Shown in pieces: positions 54,904-64,000 of a stretch of 64,000 nucleotides of DNA. The notes below the pieces were generated by a model. It saw only the letters and a list, made by a program, of their open reading frames with translations, did no database searches and had not been told where the DNA came from. This DNA comes from Welwitschia mirabilis. Lineage: Eukaryota > Gnetophyta > Gnetopsida > Welwitschiales. Each line of letters opens with the position of its first letter. Within the stretch, counting starts at the first letter, position 1. Both the position numbers and the translations under genes were made by a program. Location: NCBI GenBank assembly GCA_051453625.1, contig JBOZIK010000001.1:282887535-282951534 (forward strand), written 5' to 3'.

Positions 54904-57900
54904 CCAAGTATTCAGAAGGAATTTACAACTAGTTAAATTTATAGTATATACTATGTTAAGGCTTCTACATTAGAATTATTAGGTAGTGGAAAAGCAACCT
55001 TTAGTATAGAAAATTGTACATTCAAAAACCATCAAGAAGATTAAATTAAAAAATAAAAAGGAAATATTATTTCCCATTAAGCATTGCCTCAAATCCTCTA
55101 TCAGCTCTATTTTAGGTCTTGTAAGACATGTAGATGCCTAATATTCTATCCCACATCATAAATAAAGGTTGTGAAAACTTGTATTTGATATCATATAGTT
55201 AATGGTGGATGTCATAATCGATTGTGTTGTTGTGAAAGAAGATGTGAAATGGATTGATTAGAACCAAAGCCCCTATTGACCATCCATTGTTTTGATGGTT
55301 ACAAATGAATAAAATAATACAAATATGCCAAACGTCATTCCAAAAAGGAAATAATATAAAGCCTTTCCCATTGTATCAAGAAGAAAGCCCTTAAGTGGAT
55401 GGCTATACAAAGCACAAAATGCATACAGGAATTTCTTGTGGTGCATATAATGGTGGAAAAAATATCATTAGGTGTTCATAATCACCATTTTATTAATAAT
55501 TGATTTTCCTACACCATTATTAAAGGCTATTGTATAACATCCTCATCCCAACTCTACCTAGAAACCTATTTGCAAGAAAAGAAAGACCACTTCATTAGGG
55601 AAAACCACCAAACTAACATAACACTACATATAAAACTCATACATGTGATAACCATAGAAATGCAAACACCTAATTGTAAAAACTAAAGGACTACCATTTA
55701 TATGAAGATTGATTGCATGGCTTAAAAATAAGTAAAAACTCATAGTGTTGATTGAGAAAATACTTTTATCTTAGATTATAATGGTCTAAGTTTAAACAAG
55801 TAAAAGCTCATAGAATGAGTTAAGGGAACACTTTCATCTTACGTTATGATTTTTGATAAACAAATGTATTCCTAAAAAAAGCATGTTCATAGTGGATTTT
55901 CAACATCATTTCTAAAGAATGTAGGATATAAGACACATCTAGGCACATGTGATGTATGCATATTACAAGTCCACATATAGATATTATGATGAAAATCAAA
56001 GTAATAGATAATCAAAGAATCAAAAAAAAAAACCATTGATTATGACTAAGAAAGTGATGAGGTAGAGAAAAAGGCTTTACCAAGAAGAGGATAGATCAGA
56101 TACTTATCTTTCACAACCTTTGAATGCCAAAATAATGAGTTATAAAATAGATGCAAGAGTGCGAGAGTAAAGCAACCATGTTTAATTAAGTAATCTATAA
56201 CTAAATAATCAAAGATTAAATCAAAAGGCTAATTTATCAAATGGATGCAAAAAATGAAAATCTAAAAAGATGGATTAGCTAACCTATATAGATCTCACTC
56301 ATTATATAGAAATCTTTTTTTTATACTATGAAAACTTTTCAAGCCAATTTATAATAAAAGAATACGAATATTCAGCTGCAATTTCAATAAAAACACTGAG
56401 TAAGGAATAACTTTCAAAAAAAATACTAAGTAAGGAAAGTGGACAGATAAGATGTCATGCATTTGCATTCATAAATATACAACAACCAAGAAGTTATAAA
56501 TTGTTTAATTGCAAGAACGGAACTATTGATTACTTTTAAAATCTAAAGAAATCAAGACGACCATTTTTTAGGTCTTAATGTATGACGTAAGGATTATGAA
56601 GAAGAGTTTATATATACTCAAAATAAACTCAATAAGATACACAATTTATGCATGTTAAAGATTTACTGATTAGAATGAATTAAATAATGACTTCGAATGG
56701 CAATCAAAAAATATGAAATTATTAAACAAAGTGCATGCTAGTTTTAATAGACAATACCTTCTTATTCACTTTATAATTACTCACCTCATAAATAGGTATC
56801 AAAAATAGAAATTTCAACNNNNNNNNNNNNNNNNNNNNNNNNNNNNNNNNNNNNNNNNNNNNNNNNNNNNNNNNNNNNNNNNNNNNNNNNNNNNNNNNNN
56901 NNNNNNNNNNNNNNNNNNATGAAAAGTAAGGAACCTATCCTTGAAAGTTAAGTAATTCAATAATTCAAATAATAGCATATTCATAATCCTAGCATTCCAT
57001 ATGTTAGCATAATAGTATCAATGTCACCTACTTCTTTGATTTCACTATATTCATCTCTAGCATCTTCTTAAGCTCTCTAGACTGTTTAAAAACAAAATCG
57101 CTCTTAGCAATCGGATGACAACTTTATAGGTTTAAAATATTACACTATTGTCAAAGACACCATATGCAACTCTAATAGAATGTCAAAACCTCCAAAAAAT
57201 CTCCATTTAAAAAATATGTGGAAATGCGGGCCAGTTATTGCACGTTAAGACATATATAGATTAGAATAGATATTCAAAGCATTTCAGATAAAATGTGAAA
57301 TTTGAGATTCCATTTTAAGTTCTTCAGGAATTTTCAAATTCTCATTGTACATTTACTATACCATGAAATGGTTCTCTTGAATATATGAAAATGATTTATT
57401 GAAGCTAGATATTTTAGAAAATAATTTTTTACTTTCTAAGTTAATTACAATATCACATAAATATCTAAATATTTAACTCACAATGGTCATATATTCAAAA
57501 TAGAACATCTTTCACAAGTGAACAACTTATTAGAGAAATATCTCTTATCTTAAGCAATTACAATGTGTATGTATGTTTGAAATATATTTCACAAATAAAT
57601 AACTCATGGAGGTAAATTATAATTCTGAGTGTGACATTAAGTAGGAAATGTTGAAATAATACAATAGTAGGTCATCTAAGATCATAGCCTCTACTGAAGA
57701 GGGTAGTGAGAATGTCACTTCCTTCGAATAAGTAGGGTACAAAGGAATTATGACTACTAGTGGCTTTGTGTCTAAGAAACACCTCTAAGCTATAGTAAGA
57801 ATCCATGAGAGATACATGAGGACTTTAGCAAATTTTTCCAAGATCATGACCATCTAATCGCATGGAACTAGGGGCTTTAGATATACTCTGACAAGTATTA

Positions 57901-58126
57901 AACCTATTACCAAACAAACATGTTATAACTTATTAAGTTAAAGGATCTAAAAGCTTCAATAAAATGGAGTGCCCTCTGCTATGCATCCAAACAATAGGCT
58001 ATAATAGATTTATAGGTTTACTACCTCTTGTTATGCATTCAATTAGTATGTTATTCTCTAAACAAATCTACAAGAATAATATTGTCAAAAATAAAAAGTT
58101 CTTTAATGATCAGACATAAAAATGCC
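54904..58126. other. Unassigned AT-rich repeat-like DNA
   Basis: No ORF, pol motif or LTR boundary found. A 100-N gap lies at 56819-56918. The sequence is A-rich on the plus strand, unlike the T-rich 3' regions of family 1. Confidence 0.45.
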
Positions 58127-59008
58127 AAAAATTCTCTATGTGATAACTTGTGAGATCTACCAAAAAAACCTAGTTATGAAAAGACTAAAAGAAAATAATA
58201 GGAAACCAAAGTCAAAAACATCACAAATAAGGAATAAAGAAAAAATATCTAATAGAATCAAAAATAAAAGATAATGAAATTAGAGGTAAATTCTTTCTAG
58301 TCAACGTGATGACAGTGTAGCTAGAGTGGCGAATTACTCTAAGACATAATTGAGGTTGCTAAAACCTTTGTCTACCAAAAAAAGCCTTTGTCTCAAGATT
58401 CACTGTAAATGCAAGACACTGAAAAAAGACAGAAAATGGCAGTGAAAATCTAAAGCACTTAAAAATACAATCTTTTAACAGAAGAACTTGATATCATTCC
58501 AAAACAAATCCAATTGTAAAAACAGAGGACTGAAATGCAAATATCAAATCTCCATGTGGAAACTTGTGGGATCTAAATAAAATCTAATTACAAAAATACT
58601 AAGCGAAAATCACTGAAAAACAAAGCTTCAAACATCACAAACAAGGAAAAAAAGAGGAAAAACATATAATAGAATTGAAAATAAAAGATAATGAAAGCAA
58701 AAGTAAGGTCTTACTAAGCCACGCCATAACAATGTAGCGAGAGTGATGGATTACCTCTGGGATATAATCGAGGCTGCTAAAACTGTCAACTACTAGAGCA
58801 AGCCTTTATCTCAAAATTCACCATGAATATGAGACATTGAAAGATAGAAATAGTGGTTGAAAATCTAGAGCCTCCTGAAAATGATAGAAATAGTGAGTGA
58901 AAATTTGGGGCCTCCTAAGAATGTAAGCTTTTAATAGAAAAGCTTCAGATTTGTTTCAATCTAGCTATGAAAATGGAGGAGTAAAATACATCCATCAAAT
59001 CTATGGAG
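58127..59008 (+). repeat. Two-unit tandem duplication (~415-450 bp units)
   Basis: 58134-58548 and 58549-59008 align over most of their length (for example AACTTGTGAGATCT and AACTTGTGGGATCT; CAGTGTAGCTAGAGTG and CAATGTAGCGAGAGTG) at an offset near 415 bp. The second unit contains its own 40-bp tandem duplication at 58843-58922 (GATAGAAATAGTG...GCCTCCT). No coding potential seen. Confidence 0.75.
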
Positions 59009-59039
59009 GTATTTGTTTCCATTTTCTTGTTGAACCTTA

Positions 59040-59872
59040 TACTTTCATGACAATTAGAAACCTTTATTATATTATATTGGCGGATAGAGTTGGGTGGTCT
59101 TGGAACTACCCACATTCATTTAACTAAAGGTGAGGGGAGTAAATGAGGTTATTGTGCATTACTAGATCTTCCTTAGGATGCCTCATGAGATAGACATGAT
59201 GTCCTTCTCACACACGTTCTTGTTGCATATCAGATCCAGCATAGAGGGATAATCCACAACATCATCCCATCTTATTATGATAGTCGCTGCATGATTGGTC
59301 ACTATAGTCACATTTAAACATACCATCATTCATATGTAGGCGATTGAGAGCACTTTGAGATAGTAGCTTTGTCTAGACCTTGGGATGTTCATGCCTCCTA
59401 TTTCCTATCTTCCATTGGTTTTAGATTTTAGAGCCTATAAATAAGTAGCCTTTGACACATCTACAAACTACTGTGCACTATATTCAAGACATCGATATTT
59501 AGATTCTAGGCGCACAAAAGCAGATTCCTTGCATGGTTCCAAGAGGAGCTACTATTATGTAGATATATGCCCTATTAACGAGAGTCACTCATGAGCTAAG
59601 ATAGTAGATTGACCAGTTGTTCACATAGCTCAACTAGAGCGTCAGTGGATTAGATTAGCATTTTATAGTGATAGAGGATAGGGTGATGTGAATCAAGTAA
59701 GGTAGCACTATAGATCTTCCAGAAGAAATTCATATCTAAGGAAAGAGACTACGAGAACTATTATTATTTTCCTGAGTATCCACTTCCCTGTGGAGGAGGA
59801 GCATCCTTCCTCCTCCCCATCTCCTCGTACACATTCTCATGTTGAGTTTTCAGTAGCTTCTCGTAGGGATTG
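59040..59872 (+). pseudogene. Possible retroelement ORF relic
   Basis: Interrupted frames contain R-M-P-H-E-I-D-M-M-S-F-S-H-T-F and, toward the end, P-V-E-E-E-H-P-S-S-S-P-S-P-R-T-H before a stop at about 59870. The arrangement recalls the putative plant transposon protein ORF of Athila/Tat elements, with its acidic/serine/proline-rich C-terminus. No intact domain and no pol neighbour, so the identification is weak. Confidence 0.3.
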
Positions 59873-60159
59873 ATGTAACAAGGATGTTGTTATGTAGTTT
59901 CTTTTCTTTTATTGCACTACAAACTCTGTTTTTATGATCATAAGCTTCTTACATGTCTTTGATTTTTTGATAACTTCTTCTATATAGTATTTGATCTTTT
60001 GCCATATTGATGCAACCAGTGCTTAGGTGGAATGATAACATAAGGGAAGTTATAATCAATTAATCTTTGTTTTGTCATTTAGTATGTCCTAAAGAATTCT
60101 ATAGAGATATAATGAACTGTGTAATCATTTTTTTTTGCTTCTCCATCATTACTTGGTAT

Positions 60160-60720
60160 AGAAAAAGAAGGAAACCAGTGGCAACCCCCACGGAAAAGAA
60201 GACATACAGATTCACAGAAGAAAATAAAGGCACATTCAAAGCCGTGTAAGCGCCCGCATATACGATAGGCTTTAGACAAGAGAAAAGGGTATCAAAACTG
60301 AAACACAAAACACTACAGAGATCAGTAGTATCGTTGAAAGGAAAAAAGGAGGGGGTTCAGAAACACAGGAGAGTGGCAAAAGGAGAGCACAAGAAGAAAA
60401 GATATGCTACGAAAAGTTGGGGAGGAGAGCAGGACGTTAAGGATGTAGAGAAGCGATCAAAGGAGAAGGAACCTTCATCAACGATTCGTGGAAAGGCAAC
60501 ACGCAGCGGATGAAAGAAAAGCAGAAAGAGACGTCAAAGACGTCTTGCCTGTTGCAAGAGAAGTAAAATTCAGCCGAAAATAATAAGGTGCATATTTCCT
60601 GTTTGAATAATTGATCGTGCAATTTAGACAGGAAGAAGGTTTCACCGCAGCGTAGTCAGCAGCTATTGTTCCTTTATTCCAACAGCAGAAGGATGATGTT
60701 GCAGAGGCGGTAAATGCAAT
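60160..60720. promoter_or_regulatory. CpG-retaining, higher-GC segment
   Basis: Unlike the rest of the window, CG dinucleotides are frequent here (for example AGCGCCCGCATATACGAT, AACGATTCGTGG, ACGCAGCGG, GACGTCAAAGACGTC). This suggests weak methylation history, low copy or recent arrival. It could be the 5' flank of a gene. Short ORFs on both strands (60067-60249, 60079-60279, 60099-60308, 60437-60622) overlap one another and none is convincing. Confidence 0.4.
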
Positions 60721-62980
60721 ACATAATTAAGTGTATTTGTTCTTTTGCCTGTCGTTTCTACTTTTCTTACTTTCAAAAACATGCAGAAAAGATGTTAACA
60801 TCAAAACCTCAGCAGTTACTAAATAGAGTTAATATAGTCTAATTGACCTGGATATCTTCATCCTTTTTGATTTTTTACTAGATTCCAAGTTTATTGTTCT
60901 TTCTTTGTTGTTTCTTTGAAGAAGTCGAAACCCTAACGGTTTCATAGGATCTCTGATCTTTCAGAATCTTTCATTTGCAGGTAATGCTGATAAGAATCTC
61001 GTTCTTTTCTCCATCACATCCTACTTTCCTTTACATTTCAGAAGAAAATCATTTGTCGACATATGAAATGCGTTGCATGGAATATCCATGGAGTTTCTAG
61101 TAAATCTAAAATAGATGCCTCATCCTCTGTTTTACTTTACCAGTCTCTTCTTCAACAAAAGGGGGGGAAATTAAGGCTCTGTGACATCGCTTTCAGCTAA
61201 AATGCAATTACTGCTATAAAATTCTCCTGTAAACAAAACAAAATTATTAAATCCTTCTTAGGATTTTATTTGCTGCTGGTTCGACTTTGAAAACCAAACT
61301 AAAATAAATATTAAAAAAAAAAAAGAAACATTCGAAAACAGAATCTAAAATGAAACTTTGATGATTATGAACCAGAAATGGTTTGGACCTCCATGTAAAA
61401 AGCAAAAGATAAATCATCATCTTCAAAAATGCGAAATTTCTTTTCATCAGGTCGCTTTGTTAAATATCCCTACTTGAACCATTTGTCCTCCATTATCCCT
61501 GTCATGCTTGTCATCTACAAAAATATTGCAAAATCCAATCATCCCAAATTCAAATCCTTTTAGCAATAAACGAATGATTCAGTAATATCTATAACGCATA
61601 GTTTTTGGATTTGGTACAAGGATTTTGTTTATGAGGTTTTGGGCCCATGTTGACATCCAATTGGGACATGTATGATATCTACAGATTGCATCGTTTAGAA
61701 TTTGAGTGGTGAAGTATGAAACAAATGAATTACTACATAAAAAATTGCATTAAGATGTGTGGCTTCTGGAATAAAATGATAAGGCTATTATCCTGAAGGC
61801 AAACATCCTATGAGAAGAACAAAACTCCCCAAGACCATACATTTGCTGGAGCCCCATCGTATCATCTATTAGCTAACACCTATCATATTCAAACCATCAC
61901 ATTTGCATTTTCTTTCATAAACCACTTTATACATGCATAGATGCTAAAATTCTCAACGCATGTATGTATGTTTGGTGCTACATAATGGAACTTCTATAGG
62001 CTTTATGAAGTAAACCATCTCCGTAAAATTTTAAAGTTCTTAATATTTATAATCCCTGGTTTCAATGAGCGTATACAATAGATAGCGTAAGGTCATGATG
62101 GTGATTTGCCCTTTGGTTTTGTGCCAAAGCACTTAGGCCGAAAGCCAACAACTTGACATTATTATTTTCATCAAGAAGGAAGTTATCAAGCTAATAAGGA
62201 TTATATGAAATCATCTTTTATCCAGAATAAAGATTTAGAACATTCTTATAGTGAGGGAAGAAATGCTATTAAAAAAATGAGACCCAACAAATGAATGAGC
62301 ATTTGGTATACCATGTATTTATTAGAACATTTAGAATGTTTTGATTAAAAATAAGGTTAATGTTTTATGACGTTTCTTTAGAAGACGAGGTCAATATTTT
62401 TTTGGAATATTGAAGGGGATCTCATAATTTGAGCTGCAGATTGATTTTTTGGATTTCGTAATAGGGAGTTCATGTGTGTTATTGTTCTTGTGCCTTTCCA
62501 AATGTATTCTTAATTTCTTGAAATGAGTTATTTTAATTAAACCCTTACGATTCTAATTATTTTTCCATTAATGGAGTACTAAAGTGTATATGCGATAATT
62601 GTAGTTCCATTTTGCTTTGTTAAATTTTGGTATGATTCAAAAAAAATCACATATGTCTAGAACTTTCAATCTAAATTGACTGCTATCTAAATCATGTTTA
62701 CTTTAATAAATGATCAAAAATATTTACGAAGTCAACCTAAAGTGAGTTATATCCTTTCTTTTAAGTTCTGCCTTTTTGAAACTTCCAACTTCTATTCTAT
62801 AATTTATTTTACTAAATGTATTGCTTGAAAAAGGCATAATCATTACATTGCATTTATTACTTGCATAAAGGTTCTATCTTAAATGTTCTACAAAACTTGA
62901 ACAAATTAAAGGGTCTATTTGCTTAGCGATTTATTTTGGAAGTAAAACAATAATCCCCTAATCTTATATCTTCCTAGAGC
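60721..62980. other. Possible low-copy or genic flank, no gene called
   Basis: GAAACCCTAACGGTTTCAT near 60927 looks like a plant 5'UTR motif. TTTCATTTGCAG/GTAATG near 60981 resembles splice signals. No exon series can be followed. A 45-codon ORF at 61063-61200 begins M-K-C-V-A-W-N-I-H-G-V, reminiscent of a LINE endonuclease start, then loses similarity. From 61500 onward I see nothing. Confidence 0.3.
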
Positions 62981-63007
62981 ATAAATTTATATTTGTTATC
63001 ATGGTCC

Positions 63008-63262
63008 TCAATTATGCTTTGTCAAACATAGTCAAACTATTAAACTTAGTCAAGAATAGTCAAAATATCAAAGGATGTCAAATAGTCAAGCAATAAGTGT
63101 CAAACTCAGTTAAAAAGCACAGTCAAATCTAGTTAAACTATTAAATTTAGTCAAACCAAAATTGTTAAACAAAGTTAAACTTAGTCAAATTTAGTTAAAT
63201 CAAGTCAAACTTAGTCAAATTTAGTGAAGATCAGCTAAACTCAGTCAAATTTAGTCTAATCC
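63008..63262 (+). repeat. Degenerate minisatellite of TTAGTCAAA units
   Basis: About 250 bp built of AGTCAAA, TTAGTCAAAT, AGTTAAAC and TAGTCAAACT variants with a period near 10-11 bp. No coding potential. Confidence 0.75.
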
Positions 63263-63354
63263 AACTATTACATTGAATTCAAATCTAACTAAATCACTTA
63301 TTATCATGTGACATTTAAATTAATCCATTGTTTAAGAAAAATCTTATAAATAGT

Positions 63355-63376
63355 TTGGCACTAGAAGGAGGGCTCC
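63355..63376 (+). other. PBS-like site of a further retroelement
   Basis: TTGGCACTAGAAGGAGGGCT closely resembles the element 3 site TTGGCGCTAGAAGAAGACCC. It is followed 80 bp later by CCCACCATTTTG, similar to the LTR end/PBS junction CCACCATTTTGG at 44115, so which of the two is the true junction is uncertain. Confidence 0.4.
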
Positions 63377-63457
63377 TCTTGTAGGTTTTTCAGTTGCTCA
63401 TTTGACCTTTCTCATTTACATTTCCCACCATTTTGTTTTAAATCTAGAATAGCCACA

Positions 63458-64000
63458 ATGCTAGTTTCAACAAGAGGCAAGGCCTACATTTCTGAGGAGA
63501 TGTATAAACTCCTCGTTCAACAACATTATTCCTCCCTTGACACAGATAAACTTCATGCTATCATGAACTACAAAACCTATTAGGACTCATACCCTGTCCA
63601 CCCTATTAGGACTCATACCTTATCCACCCTAGTGAGCAAATCTGTGTTATGGCATCCATAAGATTAGGTTTGACTAGTTAAGAAAAGAGCCAGACCCATA
63701 AGAACGAACTCCTCCATGAAAGAAGCAATGATGAAGAGTTCATTAATGAATAGGGTCACAAAGAAAGTTCAGAAGCCCTACTAGAATCATAAGCACAAGG
63801 CCAAAGAAAGAGGCTAATGATAATAATTTATTTTAATACCCCACATATGGATAAGAATCACCCAGAAACAAGCAAACTGAAGACAGAGCTCCTAACCAAC
63901 TCGATTTGACTGCCATCTAGGAAGTTGTTAATAAGCTAAAATGAGGTTTCCAAAATAAGAAAAGCTATTTAGAAACCAACTTTAATGATACCTCGATGCA
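63458..64000 (+). pseudogene. Possible gag 5' region at window end (partial)
   Basis: ATG at 63458 opens 42 codons (S-T-R-G-K-A-Y-I-S-E-E-M-Y-K-L-L, then L-D-T-D-K-L-H-A-I-M-N) before a stop at 63584. A different frame near 63876-64000 reads D-L-T-A-I-x-E-V-V-N-K-L-K-x-G-F-Q-N-K-K, helical in appearance. The position about 100 bp after a PBS-like site suggests gag. A 26-bp tandem duplication (63576-63627) probably broke the frame. It continues beyond the window. Confidence 0.35.

Noticed and set aside
42347-54908. Target-site duplication for element 3
   Set aside because: Flanking 5-mers TTAGG and CCAAG do not match at the LTR boundaries I infer; the duplication has decayed, the ends are displaced, or recombination occurred.
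60067-60308. Small overlapping ORFs on both strands as a gene
   Set aside because: None has domain similarity I can recognise or matching splice structure, and they overlap on opposite strands.
61265-61300. GGTTCGA near 61278 as a pol III B box of a SINE or tRNA
   Set aside because: No A box at the right distance, no cloverleaf and no repeat boundary. The nearby poly-A is not enough.

Overview
This is a repeat-only stretch of a large plant genome, and I see no intact protein-coding gene. Almost everything identifiable is a decayed Ty3/gypsy LTR retrotransposon. The gag, protease (PR), reverse transcriptase (RT), RNase H (RH) and integrase (IN) relics belong to the plant Athila/Tat and chromovirus (Tekay/Del-like) groups. 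All coding regions are broken by stops and frameshifts. The sequence is very AT-rich, and many lesions look like C-to-T or G-to-A changes, as expected for old methylated repeats. I cannot name the species; a seed plant with a big, slowly purged genome fits.

Layout. Positions 1-12711 hold three plus-strand pieces of one Athila-like family ('family 1'). Copy 1a (1-5776) has gag/PR, an IN tail, a 3' region and an LTR. Copy 1b (6595-11394) has the same order without gag/PR. Copy 1c (11395-12711) is a polypurine tract (PPT) plus an LTR. They abut, and probably interrupt, the 5' LTR of a chromovirus ('element 2', 12712-36098, plus strand). Element 2 has an LTR remnant, a Met-type primer-binding site (PBS), gag, PR, two diverged RT-RH segments, IN, a chromodomain-like tail, a PPT and a 3.5-kb 3' LTR. 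Its IN is split by a 12.8-kb minus-strand family-1 insertion (copy 1d, 18801-31597) flanked by the 5-bp duplication ATAAC. Copy 1d has three LTRs and two internal regions (LTR-int-LTR-int-LTR). Element 2 in turn sits inside the PR-RT linker of another family-1 copy (1e), whose RT-RH-IN resumes at 36099 and runs to about 38760. The inferred order from oldest to youngest is therefore 1e, then element 2, then the insertions 1d and 1a-1c.

Positions 41461-41995 hold an array of short inverted-repeat units resembling CACTA subterminal repeats. Positions 42352-54903 are a complete but dead Tat/Ogre-like element ('element 3'): LTR, PBS, gag, PR, RT, RH, IN, a long 3' region with a small plant-transposon-type ORF, PPT, LTR. 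Positions 54904-59872 are unassigned repeats, including a two-unit tandem duplication and a possible retroelement ORF relic. Positions 60160-61200 differ in composition: CpG is retained and there are 5'UTR-like motifs, so this is the best candidate for low-copy or genic DNA. The last kilobase has a TTAGTCAAA-type minisatellite, a PBS-like site and what looks like the start of another gag.

There are thirteen N gaps. Two are flanked by near-identical overlapping sequence, and three others are clearly larger than the sequence expected from the sister LTR, so local distances and apparent duplications at gaps should be treated with caution. The least explained signals are a block of about 155-175 bp after IN shared by two different retrotransposon groups, and a recurrent TGTCAT-N4-ATGACA palindrome in family-1 LTRs and leaders.
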